Positions 10,441 through 19,562 are shown, numbered from the stretch's first letter. The stretch: 64,000 bases of DNA from Steroidobacteraceae bacterium (GCA_025451845.1 JANWJS010000033.1:124001-188000), one strand, 5' to 3'. Made by a program: numbers and translations. Notes: generated from the sequence alone by a model not told the origin.

Positions 10441-10468
10441 TTGACGCGATTGAGAGGTCTGCTACATT
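10441..10468 (+). promoter_or_regulatory. candidate sigma-70 promoter of the membrane protein/regulator/uppS operon
   Basis: TTGACG at 10441-10446 and TACATT at 10463-10468 are separated by 16 bp. Both are close to the sigma-70 consensus and lie directly after an inverted repeat. The first ATG of the operon is 22 bp downstream. Confidence 0.5.
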
Positions 10469-10490
10469 CGAGCGAAACCTCAGGGTCGGT

Positions 10491-11111
10491 ATGCCCATGC
10501 GCCCGAACAATACCGTCGCCATGGACAGCCATGCGCTCGGTACACTCAATTACATTCGAGCCTCGATCGACGCGGCTGGCGCATTCGCCGTACCCGGTAC
10601 GGCGGGCATCGCCATGGGCCTGGTCGGGGTGGCGGCGGCGGGGGTGGCCTCTATTCCCGCACTCGCCGCCCATTGGCTGATCATCTGGCTGGTGGCGGCC
10701 ACGGTCGGGGCAGGGGTCGGCGTGATCCTGGTCGCGCGCCACCGCTCGGGTATCGGGCTGCCGCTGTACCGCGGGCCGGCGCGGCGATTCGTGCTGTGTC
10801 TCTGCCCGGCGTTGCTGGCGGGCGGTGTCTTGACCGCAGTGCTCTATCAAGCCGGTGAGGCCCAGCTTCTCCCAGGAGTGTGGCTGCTGCTCTATGGCTG
10901 TGCGGTGCTTTCCGCGGCGCTGATGACGGCGCCGGCCATGATGCGCCTCATCGGCACCATGGGCGGTCTCTTCGTGGTGTGCGGCGCGCTGGCTTTCGAG
11001 ATCTCCCCGCGCTGGCACAACGTCCTCCTGGGCGGCGGCTTTGGGCTGCTGCACCTGGTCTTCGGGTATCTGATCGGCCGCATCGAGAGCGAGGAGCGCG
11101 CGCCTGCATGA
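10491..11111 (+). CDS. integral membrane protein, unknown function
   Basis: Protein of 206 residues with about five or six hydrophobic helices rich in Ala, Gly, Val and Leu. I do not recognise a family. Internal starts at 10497 and 10521 are possible. Its stop codon overlaps the start of the winged-helix regulator gene (ATGA), so the two are translationally coupled. Regulators of this winged-helix type are often encoded beside small membrane proteins, which may modulate them; no direct evidence here. Confidence 0.75.
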   Translation: MPMRPNNTVAMDSHALGTLNYIRASIDAAGAFAVPGTAGIAMGLVGVAAAGVASIPALAAHWLIIWLVAATVGAGVGVILVARHRSGIGLPLYRGPARRFVLCLCPALLAGGVLTAVLYQAGEAQLLPGVWLLLYGCAVLSAALMTAPAMMRLIGTMGGLFVVCGALAFEISPRWHNVLLGGGFGLLHLVFGYLIGRIESEERAPA

Positions 11112-11500
11112 AGACGGTCGCGCGAAGACGTGAGACTGCAATGCGCTCGCCGGAAGCGGGCAAGCCTGCGCCCTCTGCGGCCCCGAGCCGCCGCGGCGGC
11201 AACGAGGAATCGAAGTTCGACCGCCTGGTCTACGAGCGCGTGCGGCTCGGCATCATGAGCGCGCTCGCCGTGAACGCGCAGCTCACGTTCAACGAGCTGA
11301 AAGCGCTGTTCGACGTCAGCGACGGAAATCTCAGCGCACATGCGCGCAAGCTCGAGGAAGCCGGCTATATAGAATGCTCGAAGTCGTTCGCCGGTCGGCG
11401 CCCGAAATCCGAGTATCGGCTGACGCCCCTGGGTCGCCAGGCGCTGTACCGCTACCTCGAGCACATCGAGGCGGTCATCAAAGCGACCCGGCCATCGTGA
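11108..11500 (+). CDS. winged-helix transcriptional regulator
   Basis: Protein of 130 residues. After a basic, disordered-looking N-terminal 35 residues comes a winged-helix domain ([15 protein letters not shown], then [30 protein letters not shown], wing [25 protein letters not shown]), the HTH_34/MarR-like fold used by ligand-free or membrane-linked repressors. It is coupled on both sides: ATGA with the membrane protein and GTGA with uppS. It may bind the inverted repeat at 10422-10438. Confidence 0.85.
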   Translation: MKTVARRRETAMRSPEAGKPAPSAAPSRRGGNEESKFDRLVYERVRLGIMSALAVNAQLTFNELKALFDVSDGNLSAHARKLEEAGYIECSKSFAGRRPKSEYRLTPLGRQALYRYLEHIEAVIKATRPS

Positions 11501-12222
11501 GCGCCGCGCTGAGTCTGCACGTGGCGATCATCATGGACGGCAACGGCCGTTGGGCGCAGCGCCGAGGCATGCCGCGCAGCGCCGGGCATGTCCACGGCGC
11601 CAAGGCCGTCAACGGCATCGTGGAGGCGGCCGCTCAGACTGGCATCCGCACGTTGACGCTCTACGCATTCTCCGCCGACAACTGGGGGCGGCCGAGCCTC
11701 GAGGTCGACGCGCTGATGCGGCTGCTGCAGCGCTATCTGACGATCGAGACCCGCCAGTGCGTGGAGCAGTCCATCCGGATCAATGTCATCGGCCGCCGCG
11801 ACCGCCTGCGGCCGAGCCTGGTGCGCGCCATCGAGCAAAGCGAGCGGCTGACGGCGGCCTGCTCGCGGATGCACCTGCGGATCGCCATCGACTATTCTTC
11901 CCAGCACAGCATCCTCGAGGCCGCGCGCCGCGTGCCGCGCCATGGCGGCCTGAGCGCCCTGAGTATCGAGGAGTTCGAAAGCTTGCTGGCGCAGGTCGAC
12001 CACTCAGTGGCGGACACGGGCGCGGTGGATCTGCTGATCCGGACCGGTGGCGAGCAGCGCCTGTCGGATTTCCTCCTCTGGGACTGCGCCTATGCCGAGC
12101 TCTACTTCACCGACCGGCTGTGGCCGGACTTCGGCGAGGCGGAGCTCAAGGCGGCGCTCGCCGACTACTCGCGGCGGCAGCGGCGCTTCGGCAAGGTGCT
12201 GGCGGCTGCGGAGACCGGATAG
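11497..12222 (+). CDS. uppS: UppS-type polyprenyl diphosphate synthase (probable accessory copy)
   Basis: cis-Prenyltransferase of 241 residues that condenses isopentenyl diphosphate onto farnesyl diphosphate to make the lipid carrier of cell-wall synthesis. Motifs: [17 protein letters not shown] (catalytic Asp), [11 protein letters not shown], and [18 protein letters not shown] with YAELYFT. It starts with GTG at 11497 overlapping the regulator stop (GTGA). The housekeeping uppS usually sits between frr and cdsA, which are absent here. An operon with its own regulator suggests a second, regulated copy; that needs the rest of the genome. Confidence 0.92.
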   Translation: MSAALSLHVAIIMDGNGRWAQRRGMPRSAGHVHGAKAVNGIVEAAAQTGIRTLTLYAFSADNWGRPSLEVDALMRLLQRYLTIETRQCVEQSIRINVIGRRDRLRPSLVRAIEQSERLTAACSRMHLRIAIDYSSQHSILEAARRVPRHGGLSALSIEEFESLLAQVDHSVADTGAVDLLIRTGGEQRLSDFLLWDCAYAELYFTDRLWPDFGEAELKAALADYSRRQRRFGKVLAAAETG

Positions 12223-12314
12223 GCCCTCGCCGCCGCGGTGTCACCTCGCGGCCGCGACGAGCCACCTGTCAGGTGTTGGGAGAGGAACCGGATAGCGGTC
12301 GCACACGTGCGGCG

Positions 12315-12899
12315 CTAAACGGCGGCAAAGCTCCGGAACTCCTCACTCCACGCGGGTGCGCGCTCGAGCGCATCCGGGACATCCTCTGGCCGGGCGACCA
12401 CCTGCCACATCTGCGCGTGCCGCGCGTCCATGAAATGCTCGTCGACCGCACGCGCGAGCATTTCCAACAGCGGCTGGAAGTAGCCTCGCGTGTTCATCAG
12501 CACGATGGGCCCGAGAAAGAGCCCCAGGCGCTTGAGGGTGATCGCCTCGAGCAGCTCCTCGAGGGTGCCGCAGCCGCCGGGCAACGCCACCGCCGCCTGC
12601 GCGTGCGCGAGCATGAGATGCTTGCGGGTGCGCATGTCCTCGACGAGCTTCAGCTCCGACAGTCCGCGGTGGCCCCACTCGAGATCGGCCATGAACCGAG
12701 GCAGGATGCCGATCACTCGACCGCCCTTGCCCAGCGCGCCGTCGGCCAGAGCACCCATGGAGCCTCTGGCGCCACCGCCATACACGATGGCGATGCCGCG
12801 CTCGGCCAACACCTCACCCAGCCGGAACGCCGCCTCGCGGTACTGAGGATGTGCCGTGCGGCTCGAGGCACAGTACACGCACACCGCAGGGTCGGGCAC
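12315..12899 (-). CDS. LOG family protein (TIGR00730 type)
   Basis: Rossmann-like protein of about 194 residues with the family motifs VCVYCASS, IVYGGGARGSMGALADGAL and PGGCGTLEELLEAITL. The first and last include the nucleotide-binding and catalytic Arg/Glu region of cytokinin-riboside-monophosphate phosphoribohydrolases. Bacterial members cleave nucleoside 5'-monophosphates; the in vivo role is unclear. GTG at 12899 fits the family N-terminus. An ATG at 13016 would add 39 residues lacking similarity. Confidence 0.85.
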   Translation of the reverse strand: MPDPAVCVYCASSRTAHPQYREAAFRLGEVLAERGIAIVYGGGARGSMGALADGALGKGGRVIGILPRFMADLEWGHRGLSELKLVEDMRTRKHLMLAHAQAAVALPGGCGTLEELLEAITLKRLGLFLGPIVLMNTRGYFQPLLEMLARAVDEHFMDARHAQMWQVVARPEDVPDALERAPAWSEEFRSFAAV

Positions 12900-13016
12900 G
12901 GCCCGCGACTCAACGCCAAGAGGCTGGAGCACAACTGGATTGCGCGACGTGATCCCCACGAGATACCTCCGAGGGCGCAGCAGACGATCATCCGATGATA
13001 GTCGGCTCGAGGGCAA

Positions 13017-13571
13017 GCACGGCGTGACTATTGGGTCCAGCGTGCCGCCGCCGATTCGCCCCCAGGCCAGCCGCCGCGATGGTGGCGGGACTTACCTGCA
13101 GCGGCGCTAGACTGGATTGCAGGACCAAGTCAAATGAACTGTCGTTGCAAACCGTCGCCCATCTGAACGGGCCAGGCGTTTGGCAGGCCCTGTCCAAAAC
13201 GGGGCGTGGTCGGTGGTGCTGCGGGTTGGTCGGCGCGCACAGACATAGCACCGCCGGAGGAAAGGCAGGGTCCTCGCAATTCCTGTTACTCGTGTGGAGC
13301 GTGTAAGCCTCACGGGACGTCCGTGATGAAATCGGGCAAGGCGGCCCGCAAGCTCTGCTGAGGTCTCAGGAGGTAGGGGGATGCCCGAAGAGGCAAAGGC
13401 CGAGCCTGTAATGGGCACGGATAGGGGCTGAAACGATCGGTCCATGCGAAAGCGGGCAGACTCCGGCAAGTGGTCTCTCGCTAGAGAGCTCGTAATTGTC
13501 CAACCCCGGAGGGGGATGTACTATTCTCATCCCGGGGAAACGTGCGTCTCCGATGGGGCATCGCAAACGGG
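13017..13571. other. non-coding stretch with hairpins before tRNA-Gly
   Basis: No convincing gene on either strand. The right half (about 13230-13540) is purine-rich and contains several hairpins: CTCTC-GCTA-GAGAG at 13475-13488, and GGGATG/CATCCC nested in CCCC/GGGG at 13504-13537, which ends 34 bp before the tRNA. I recognise no RNA family; it is not 6S, 4.5S, tmRNA or RNase P RNA by their usual landmarks. It may be an unknown RNA, the tRNA leader, or a decayed element. Confidence 0.35.
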
Positions 13572-13645
13572 GCGGGTGTAGCTCAATGGTAGAGCTCTTG
13601 GTTCCCAACCAAGTGACGAGGGTTCGATTCCCTTCACCCGCTCCA
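13572..13645 (+). tRNA. tRNA-Gly (CCC anticodon)
   Basis: Complete cloverleaf of 74 nt. Acceptor stem GCGGGTG/CACCCGC, D arm GCTC-AATGGTA-GAGC, anticodon stem CTTGG/CCAAG with loop TTCCCAA (anticodon CCC), T arm GAGGG-TTCGATT-CCCTT, discriminator T and an encoded CCA. A rearranged patch of gene fragments begins shortly downstream, but no repeat of the tRNA 3' end was seen. Confidence 0.97.
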
Positions 13646-13871
13646 ATCCAGGGCAACGCCAGGCAAGCTGCGGCAAGAACAGCAGCGGCAAGTTTCTGAT
13701 TCCTTGGATGATTGCATGAGAACGTCGGCTTCGGGCCGACTCGAGCCGGTCGACGCGCCAATCAGTTGCCGTACATTGCCTCAGAGTGCCCACGTACCTC
13801 GAATTCCGCACGAGGAACGCACTGGGCTATTCAGGAGGGCGTAACGCCCTGTGTCAGGATACTCAGTACAT

Positions 13872-15149
13872 CTAGTCCTCGAGCTCTAGCTGCCGCAGCC
13901 ATTCGACAAAGCCCTCGTCCTGAATCTGGTAGTGCCCGTATTCAAGTTTCACCACGAGCTCTTCCTTCTGCAGGCGACGAAGTGCATTTTTCGGCGTGTC
14001 CAGTGGAGCCGCCTTGCCTAGACCCAACTCCTCCCCCATTCGCCTACGGGCAGGGAGCGAGTGAAGGTCGCTCACCCCCTGAGCCAGTGCTCTCAAAATG
14101 GCCTTATCTGCGGGTAGAAGCTGCTCCCACGCAGTGCGATAGCCTGAGTCGTTGAAGACGTGTGCAAGCGTGTCATCGAGCGCAGCGCGTGGACCCAACT
14201 CCGCATACGCTAGGTAGCGCTGCAGATAGCGACGAAAGAATTCCGGCGTGCGCTTCAAAGCCTCAAAGGCGCGCAGGGCCTCTCTTTCGGAAAGCGAGTA
14301 GCGCGAGAGCTGATTCACCTTATGCGTCATTGCGGTCACAAACTCGGCACCCAAGCGCTCGAAGGGCTCTATCGGCGCCCAGTTGTAAAATGGTTCGGTG
14401 GCACGACCAAACATCCGCCGCAAAGAGCTCTCGGAACTGCCCGCAAAAATCACCTTGATTGTCTGTTTACGGATATCCAATCCGGCACGCAGCGAATGAG
14501 CCAGATCCGCATGGGCCGGCGACGCGAGCACCTGCGCTTCATCAAGTATCAGTAAGAGCCTACGGTCGGTTCGGTCGAAGCTGCGCAACAAGTCCGAGAG
14601 CGCAGGTCCGGCGATCTTTGGATCCTCCGTCAGGTCAGCTTCCAGGGACCCTTCGGCGAGTCCCGAGACCTTCGCGGAGGCTTTTACCTTCTTCAAGGGA
14701 GCCTTCAATTTCTTGATGAGCGCAGATACCCCTCGCGGCGAGCCAGCGCGAGCAAGTGCGCTGATCAAGGCACCCCGGGGATGTTCACGGGCATCCCACA
14801 GATTCAGGTATGCAGTGAGGAGACCCGACTTCTGGGCGGCGGGAATCAAATCCTGCTCGAGGAATTCGCTCTTGCCCATCCGGCGAGGTGCAAAAAGCGC
14901 CTGCGCGCAGATAAGCCCGATCCGAAAGATCTGCAGATACCTCTGCGCCAGCTCTGGACGCGCAAAGTGCCAAGGATCTGGTCTGCTCTCAGGGCATGAT
15001 GGGACAGTGATGCGCCCTGATCGAACCAGACTTCGATGCCGGCGGCGCGCAGGGCCTCGCAAATCCTTTTCGCCGCCTGTGCATCCTGCGAGGCGTAGCT
15101 CTAGAAACACTGCGCGCGACGGCTCGGTCACCGAGCGGCACTTCCCCAT
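13872..15149 (-). CDS. AAA-type ATPase with a chimeric N-terminus
   Basis: The ATPase proper begins around base 14984 (RPDPWHFARPELAQRYL) and runs about 370 residues. It has a modified P-loop APRRMGKSEFL, a Walker B LLLILDEAQVL, an EPF-x-R-x-G sensor-like segment and a C-terminal winged-helix-like end (KNALRRLQKEELVVKLEYGHYQIQDEGFVEWL). No start codon lies close to the homologous N-terminus. The only in-frame ATG nearby is at 15149 and belongs to a TIR gene fragment, so any product would carry a TIR-derived leader that is partly out of frame. Role unknown; related ATPases are found in accessory loci. May be a decayed gene. Confidence 0.6.
   Translation of the reverse strand: MGKCRSVTEPSRAVFLELRLAGCTGGEKDLRGPARRRHRSLVRSGRITVPSCPESRPDPWHFARPELAQRYLQIFRIGLICAQALFAPRRMGKSEFLEQDLIPAAQKSGLLTAYLNLWDAREHPRGALISALARAGSPRGVSALIKKLKAPLKKVKASAKVSGLAEGSLEADLTEDPKIAGPALSDLLRSFDRTDRRLLLILDEAQVLASPAHADLAHSLRAGLDIRKQTIKVIFAGSSESSLRRMFGRATEPFYNWAPIEPFERLGAEFVTAMTHKVNQLSRYSLSEREALRAFEALKRTPEFFRRYLQRYLAYAELGPRAALDDTLAHVFNDSGYRTAWEQLLPADKAILRALAQGVSDLHSLPARRRMGEELGLGKAAPLDTPKNALRRLQKEELVVKLEYGHYQIQDEGFVEWLRQLELED
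15017..15149 (-). pseudogene. TIR-domain gene fragment with a frameshift
   Basis: The ATG at 15149 begins MGKCRSVTEPSRAVFL. A single extra base near 15101-15103 then shifts the frame, after which it reads SYASQDAQAAKRICEALRAAG and EVWFDQ, ending at 15017. Together these are the first 45 or so residues of a TIR domain (first strand VFLSYAS, helix with A-x-x-ICEALR, second strand GIEVWFD) of the type found in TIR-TPR signalling proteins. The rest of that gene is missing, replaced by the ATPase coding sequence. Confidence 0.7.
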
Positions 15150-15182
15150 GAGTTGAAGTGCGCGGGAGATCTTCTGGGAGCT

Positions 15183-15452
15183 CCCACAGGCAGCAAGATA
15201 ACTGAAAAATTCCCGGCAAGCACGGGCATCCAGGCGAAGGTAGGGTTCGCTGAAGCGCAATCTAAGGAAGTCGCGCACCACCCCGCCGGCACTGCGATGT
15301 GGCGGCGGCAAGCGCGTCAGCACGGAATAAGTCTCGAGCGCGCAATGATCGATCAGACGAGCGCCGCCGTCCAAGGCCGCGCGCGCCCGGTCGTGATGCT
15401 CGTGCCACGACGCGAACGCGGCGACGACCACACTCGTATCAACGGCCCTCAC
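15183..15452 (-). pseudogene. PIN-domain (VapC-like) toxin gene, 3' truncated
   Basis: GTG start at 15452 gives VRAVDTSVVVAAFASWHEHH, a PIN-domain opening with the first metal-binding Asp (VDTS). HCALETYSVLTRLPPPHR supplies the conserved Glu. Similarity stops at about residue 90 (FFSYLAACG), before the third and fourth acidic residues of the active site, so it should be nuclease-dead. The frame runs on without a stop into the TIR and ATPase sequences. No antitoxin gene is visible upstream. Confidence 0.7.
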
Positions 15453-15636
15453 CGCCGGATACGCTGCAGCGCCGCTCCACCGAGCGGATAGGCGCACTCG
15501 TTGAGAGCGCGATGCTACCCTCAAGACTTGTGGGGTCCCCCAGATCGAAGTAGCTTTTCGGGCGCCGTCATCCGATCCGTCGCATAGGTAGCCGCCCCTG
15601 ATTCGCACTGTCCAGATCCTGGTCCTGCTGCTGGCC

Positions 15637-17202
15637 GTGACCGCCGCGGTCGGTGTCGCCTCGGCGCGCCTGAAGATCCCGCCGTCCATCCTGCTGGTGA
15701 TCACCGGCGTGGTGCTGGCGCTGGTGCCGGGGCTGCCGGCGCTGCAGCTGGCACCGGAGCTGGTCTTGCTGCTGGTGCTGCCGCTCGTGGTGTACTGGTC
15801 CGCGGTCGCGATGAGCTGGCGTGAGTTTCGCTTCAACCTGCGCCCGATCTCGATGCTGGCTGTGGGTTGCGTGATATTCACTACGGTAGCCGCCGCATCG
15901 GCTGCGCACTGGCTGCTCGGTCTGGCGTGGGCGCCGGGATTCGTGCTGGGGGCGATCATCTCCCCGCCCGATGCGCTGGCACCGCTCTCCATTGCCCGCC
16001 GTCTGCAGCTGCCGCGACGCATCCTGGTGATCCTCGAGGGGGAGGGGCTGGCCAATGATGCGACCGCACTGATTCTGTATCGCTTCGCGGTCGTGGCCGT
16101 GAGCCTCGGCGCCTTTTCACTCGGACGCGCAGCGGGTCTCTTCTGCGTGATCGTCGCGGGCGAAGTACTGTGGGGAATTGGCGTCGGCTGGGCGATGCTG
16201 CGGCTGCGGCGCTGGGCTGCCGATCCGCCCGTCGAGATCACTCTGTCGGTGCTGACGCCGTTCCTGGCCTACTGGCCACCCGAATACCTCGGCGGCTCCG
16301 GCGTGCTCGCGACGGTGACCGTCGGGTTGTATGTCAGTTGGAACGGCCCGCGGCTGATCAGTCCCGCCACGCGCCTGCAGGGCGTGTTTTTCTGGGACTT
16401 CCTCACATATCTGATCGAAGGCATGGTTTTCCTGATCACGGGGCTGCAGACGCGTACCTTGATGGCGGGTATCCGGAGCTATTCGGTGCGCGAGCTGGTT
16501 ATGGCGGCCGTGGTCGTCAGCACAGTGGTGATCGCGGCGCGCTTCGCGTGGATGTTCCCAGCTACTTATATCCCGCGCTGGCTGTCGGCCTCGCTGCGGC
16601 GTCGCGACCCGGCACCGCGGTGGCAGTGGCCGTTCGCACTGGCCTTCACAGGTGTGCGTGGCATCGTATCGCTCGCGGCTGCGCTCGCGCTGCCGCTAAC
16701 GATCGCGGATGGCGCGCCGTTTCCCCACCGCGACCTGATCCAATTTCTGACGTTTTGCGTGATCCTGGTAACTCTGGTGGGTCAGGGCCTGGGAATGCCG
16801 GCCGCGATGCGCGCATTGGGGCTGGCTCGGGCCGGTTATCGCGAGCGCCATGCCGACCGCGAGGCGGAGTTTGTGGCCCGCCGCCAGGCGGTCGAGGCGG
16901 CGGTGGCGCGGCTCGAGCAGCTCATCGCCGAGCGCGACTTTACCGAGGAGTTCGTCGCGCCGCTACGCGGTAGTTACCGCGACCGGCTGCGTCACCTCAG
17001 GCGGCGCAGCGACGGCGACGATGGCCATCGCAAGCTCACCGAGCTGCACGAAGAGATCGAGCTGCTGCTGCTGGAAGCCGAGCGCGAGCGGATCAACGAG
17101 CTGTCTCGTGCCGGCCAGCTCAAGGATGAGGCGCGACGCCGGATCGAACGCGAGTTGGATCTGCGCAATGCGCAGCTGGAGAACCTGCGCGCGGGGGAAT
17201 GA
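15637..17202 (+). CDS. Na+/H+ antiporter, CPA1 family
   Basis: Protein of at least 521 residues: about 12 membrane helices followed by a cytoplasmic, charged, probably coiled-coil tail from about residue 400. Typical CPA1 segments are GAIISPPDALAP (the acid residue of the ion site), ILEGEGLANDATALILYRFA, and FTGVRGIVSLAAALALP. Similarity appears to extend upstream of the GTG at 15637 (IRTVQILVLLLAV), where only CTG at 15598 or ATT at 15601 precede an in-frame stop at 15589. The true start may therefore be non-standard. Confidence 0.9.
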   Translation: MTAAVGVASARLKIPPSILLVITGVVLALVPGLPALQLAPELVLLLVLPLVVYWSAVAMSWREFRFNLRPISMLAVGCVIFTTVAAASAAHWLLGLAWAPGFVLGAIISPPDALAPLSIARRLQLPRRILVILEGEGLANDATALILYRFAVVAVSLGAFSLGRAAGLFCVIVAGEVLWGIGVGWAMLRLRRWAADPPVEITLSVLTPFLAYWPPEYLGGSGVLATVTVGLYVSWNGPRLISPATRLQGVFFWDFLTYLIEGMVFLITGLQTRTLMAGIRSYSVRELVMAAVVVSTVVIAARFAWMFPATYIPRWLSASLRRRDPAPRWQWPFALAFTGVRGIVSLAAALALPLTIADGAPFPHRDLIQFLTFCVILVTLVGQGLGMPAAMRALGLARAGYRERHADREAEFVARRQAVEAAVARLEQLIAERDFTEEFVAPLRGSYRDRLRHLRRRSDGDDGHRKLTELHEEIELLLLEAERERINELSRAGQLKDEARRRIERELDLRNAQLENLRAGE

Positions 17203-17461
17203 CGGACCGTGCGACGACGATCCATCAGCGTCGTCCGCAAGAGCGGCCGGCGGTACTGCCAATGGGATCAGGGGCCAGGGCTGCGATGTGACATTCACCC
17301 GCTCGTGTCGCGGTGCAGGGTCATTCGCGGCGGATAACCCTCCCCGCGCAGGAAATAAAGCGTATCCGCCCTTCCCGCCGGGGAAAGGCCAGATTGCACG
17401 AAGTCGTCACCGAGGAAATGGGAGCGCCTGGTTACCCTGAAAGGGTCGTGGCTCCAGGGCT

Positions 17462-17779
17462 TCAGATCCCCGACGATTCACTGCCGCGCGTCAGCATCAG
17501 GTGTCCGTCGGAAAGCGACACGGCCACCTGACCGTAGAGGGGATCGGATACGGGCCGGCGTAGCCCCCCGAGCGGCAGCGAAGGCTCGGAATGCGGCTGG
17601 CGCGATATTTCGTGTTCCGCTTGCGACTGTGTCTCGCCCGCCCGCGCTTTCGCCATTACCGCCAGCAGACGCCCACCCCAGTCAACGTGGGGAGGACCGA
17701 TGTAGTCGTTGAAGACCCCGTCCATCACTGCGATGGGCAGGTTGGTGTCGTTCCTGTTGGCCAGGATTACGACCCCCGA
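17462..17779 (-). pseudogene. C-terminal remnant of a beta-lactamase-fold serine hydrolase
   Basis: The frame reads SGVVILANRNDTNLPIAVMDG, then a DUF3471-like tail (HEISRQPHSEPSLPLGGLRRPVSDPLYGQVAVSLSDG), the end of class-C-type serine hydrolases. The N-terminal catalytic part (S-x-x-K, Y-x-N) is absent: upstream the frame is a low-similarity Arg/Ala-rich run. Two intact serine hydrolases of this superfamily lie at 35.6-38.3 kb. This is best read as a decayed relative. Confidence 0.6.
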
Positions 17780-18035
17780 GGTGGCGCGAGGGGTGCGGGC
17801 AAGCGGGGCGTAAACACGCGGCCCTCGCGCCGCAAGCAGCGTGTCGCACGGATGGGTGCGAACCGCCGCTCCCCGTCCTGCCCGAGTCCCGCCCCGACAG
17901 GCACACGCGACCATGGCTCTCGGGCATCTGGCAACGGATGGGATCGTTGATATACGCGGAAATGCGTGTAAAGCTGCATGGGTCGAGGCGACCCATGGGG
18001 AGAGCGTGCCGGTGTACGAGATCCAAATCCGCTCG

Positions 18036-19562
18036 ATGGGCGCTGCAGCGCCTGTATCGCGTTTGTGTGCCGCGGCATCGATCCCCCTGATGTTGCCGTT
18101 GCTGCTGCTGACACTGATTGCGGCAACGGCGACGGCATCCGCCATGGATGCGGACGACAATGCACTGCCGACGATCGTCGGGCTCGTCACCGCCGGTCAG
18201 TTTCGTCAGGCCAGTGCCCGCATCGATGCAGCGCTGCAGCAGCCCGGATTGCCCGCGATGACGCGCGAGGCGCTTGAATTCCAGCACGCGCGCATGCAGC
18301 GCATGCGCGAAGACTTCAGCCTCACCGCCAATGAGGTTCGGACGCAGGTGCGCAAGCAGATCCCCGATCTTACTGACGCCGAATTCGAGCGCTGGGACGT
18401 CCAGGGGCTGTTCGAGCATATGGACATCGACGGGGAGCGGAGGTACTTCGATCGTGCGCCTTCCAACCTGTTTCATTTGAGCGCGCAGGCGCGTGCCCGA
18501 TCGAGGGCGCCGATGCCGTTTGCCGACAGCGGCCTGTCCAAGCAGTTTACTGAACAGGTCACCGACTACGATCGTGAGGTGATCCGGCGCGCGCGGACCA
18601 CGAGCCATTCGAGCGTGCTGCAGCAGCGGGTGCGGGTAACGGAATCCGTGACCGTGGATGCCGACGCGGTGCCGATGGGCAAGACAGTTCGCGCATGGAT
18701 TCCGTATCCGCGCTCCATTCCAGGGCAACAGGAATCCATCCGCTTCGTGGCAAGCCGGCCGGGCGGGCATCGCATCGCGCCGCCGTCGGCCCTGCAACGC
18801 ACGGTATACCTCGAACAGACCTCGCAGGCGCATGAGCCGACGGTGTTTTCGGTGACCTATGAAGTCACCCTCTTTGCGCAGTACCACGTGATTGACTCGA
18901 GCAAGGTGGTGCCTGCAATGATCACTCCGGCGTTGGCGCCTTATGTGGCCGAACGTGCGCCGCACGTCGTGTTCACCGAGCCGCTGCGGGTGTTTTCGCG
19001 GCAGGTGGTCGGCGACACCACCAACCCTTACCGCATCGCGCAGAAACTTTTTGCGGCGGTGGACGAGATTCCGTGGGCTGGCGCGCGCGAGTACTCCACC
19101 ATTCCCGATTTGAGCGCCTACACGCTGCAGGCAGGCCATGGCGATTGTGGCGAGCAGACCATGCTGCTGTTGACTCTGATGCGCATGAACGGCATCCCTG
19201 CGCGCTGGCAATCGGGCTGGACCTTCACCCCCGACGGCGACGACGACATTCACGACTGGGCCCAGATTTATCTGGCGCCTTACGGGTGGATACCGGTCGA
19301 CGTCACGTACGGTCGGCTCAAGTCTGATGACCCGTCGCTGAAATGGTTCTATCTGGGCGGACTGGACAACTTCCGCATCGCCTTCAACGACGGTTTCTCC
19401 GAGGCGTTCGTGCCGCCCAAGCAGTTCTTCCGTTCCGATGACGTCGATTCGCAGCGCGGCGAAGTCGAATGGGATGACAACCTGTACTACGACAAGTGGA
19501 GCTATCACTTCGACTGGAGGATCCTGCCGTCGCAGCAACACGCGCAGAACCCGGGCGGCTGA
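18036..19562 (+). CDS. secreted transglutaminase-like cysteine peptidase-fold protein
   Basis: Protein of 508 residues. A hydrophobic signal segment (IPLMLPLLLLTLIAATATA) begins about 15 residues after the ATG at 18036. The Transglut_core domain is near the C-terminus with a full catalytic triad: Cys in AGHGDCGEQTMLLLTLMR, His in DIHDWAQIYL and Asp in WIPVDVTYG. Bacterial members act mostly as proteases or amidases rather than crosslinkers. The upstream part of the long open frame (from 17841) has no signal-peptide character and is probably untranslated. It converges with the M61 peptidase. Confidence 0.85.
   Translation: MGAAAPVSRLCAAASIPLMLPLLLLTLIAATATASAMDADDNALPTIVGLVTAGQFRQASARIDAALQQPGLPAMTREALEFQHARMQRMREDFSLTANEVRTQVRKQIPDLTDAEFERWDVQGLFEHMDIDGERRYFDRAPSNLFHLSAQARARSRAPMPFADSGLSKQFTEQVTDYDREVIRRARTTSHSSVLQQRVRVTESVTVDADAVPMGKTVRAWIPYPRSIPGQQESIRFVASRPGGHRIAPPSALQRTVYLEQTSQAHEPTVFSVTYEVTLFAQYHVIDSSKVVPAMITPALAPYVAERAPHVVFTEPLRVFSRQVVGDTTNPYRIAQKLFAAVDEIPWAGAREYSTIPDLSAYTLQAGHGDCGEQTMLLLTLMRMNGIPARWQSGWTFTPDGDDDIHDWAQIYLAPYGWIPVDVTYGRLKSDDPSLKWFYLGGLDNFRIAFNDGFSEAFVPPKQFFRSDDVDSQRGEVEWDDNLYYDKWSYHFDWRILPSQQHAQNPGG

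Noticed and set aside
13230-13560. Group II intron fragment
   Set aside because: The purine-rich hairpin-bearing sequence is reminiscent of one, but no domain V, no reverse transcriptase and no clear intron ends were seen.
13572-15600. Integrated element with attachment sites at tRNA-Gly
   Set aside because: No integrase gene and no repeat of the tRNA 3' end found by eye in the next few kb, so only a hot-spot suggestion is kept.
13872-16241. A single 789-codon protein on the minus strand
   Set aside because: The first part is antisense to the Na+/H+ antiporter, and the rest joins PIN, out-of-frame TIR and ATPase pieces. It is better explained as remnants.
17682-19541. Minus-strand open frame of 619 codons opposite the transglutaminase-like gene
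   Set aside because: The plus-strand gene has an intact catalytic triad and signal peptide; the antisense translation is Arg/His-rich without motifs.
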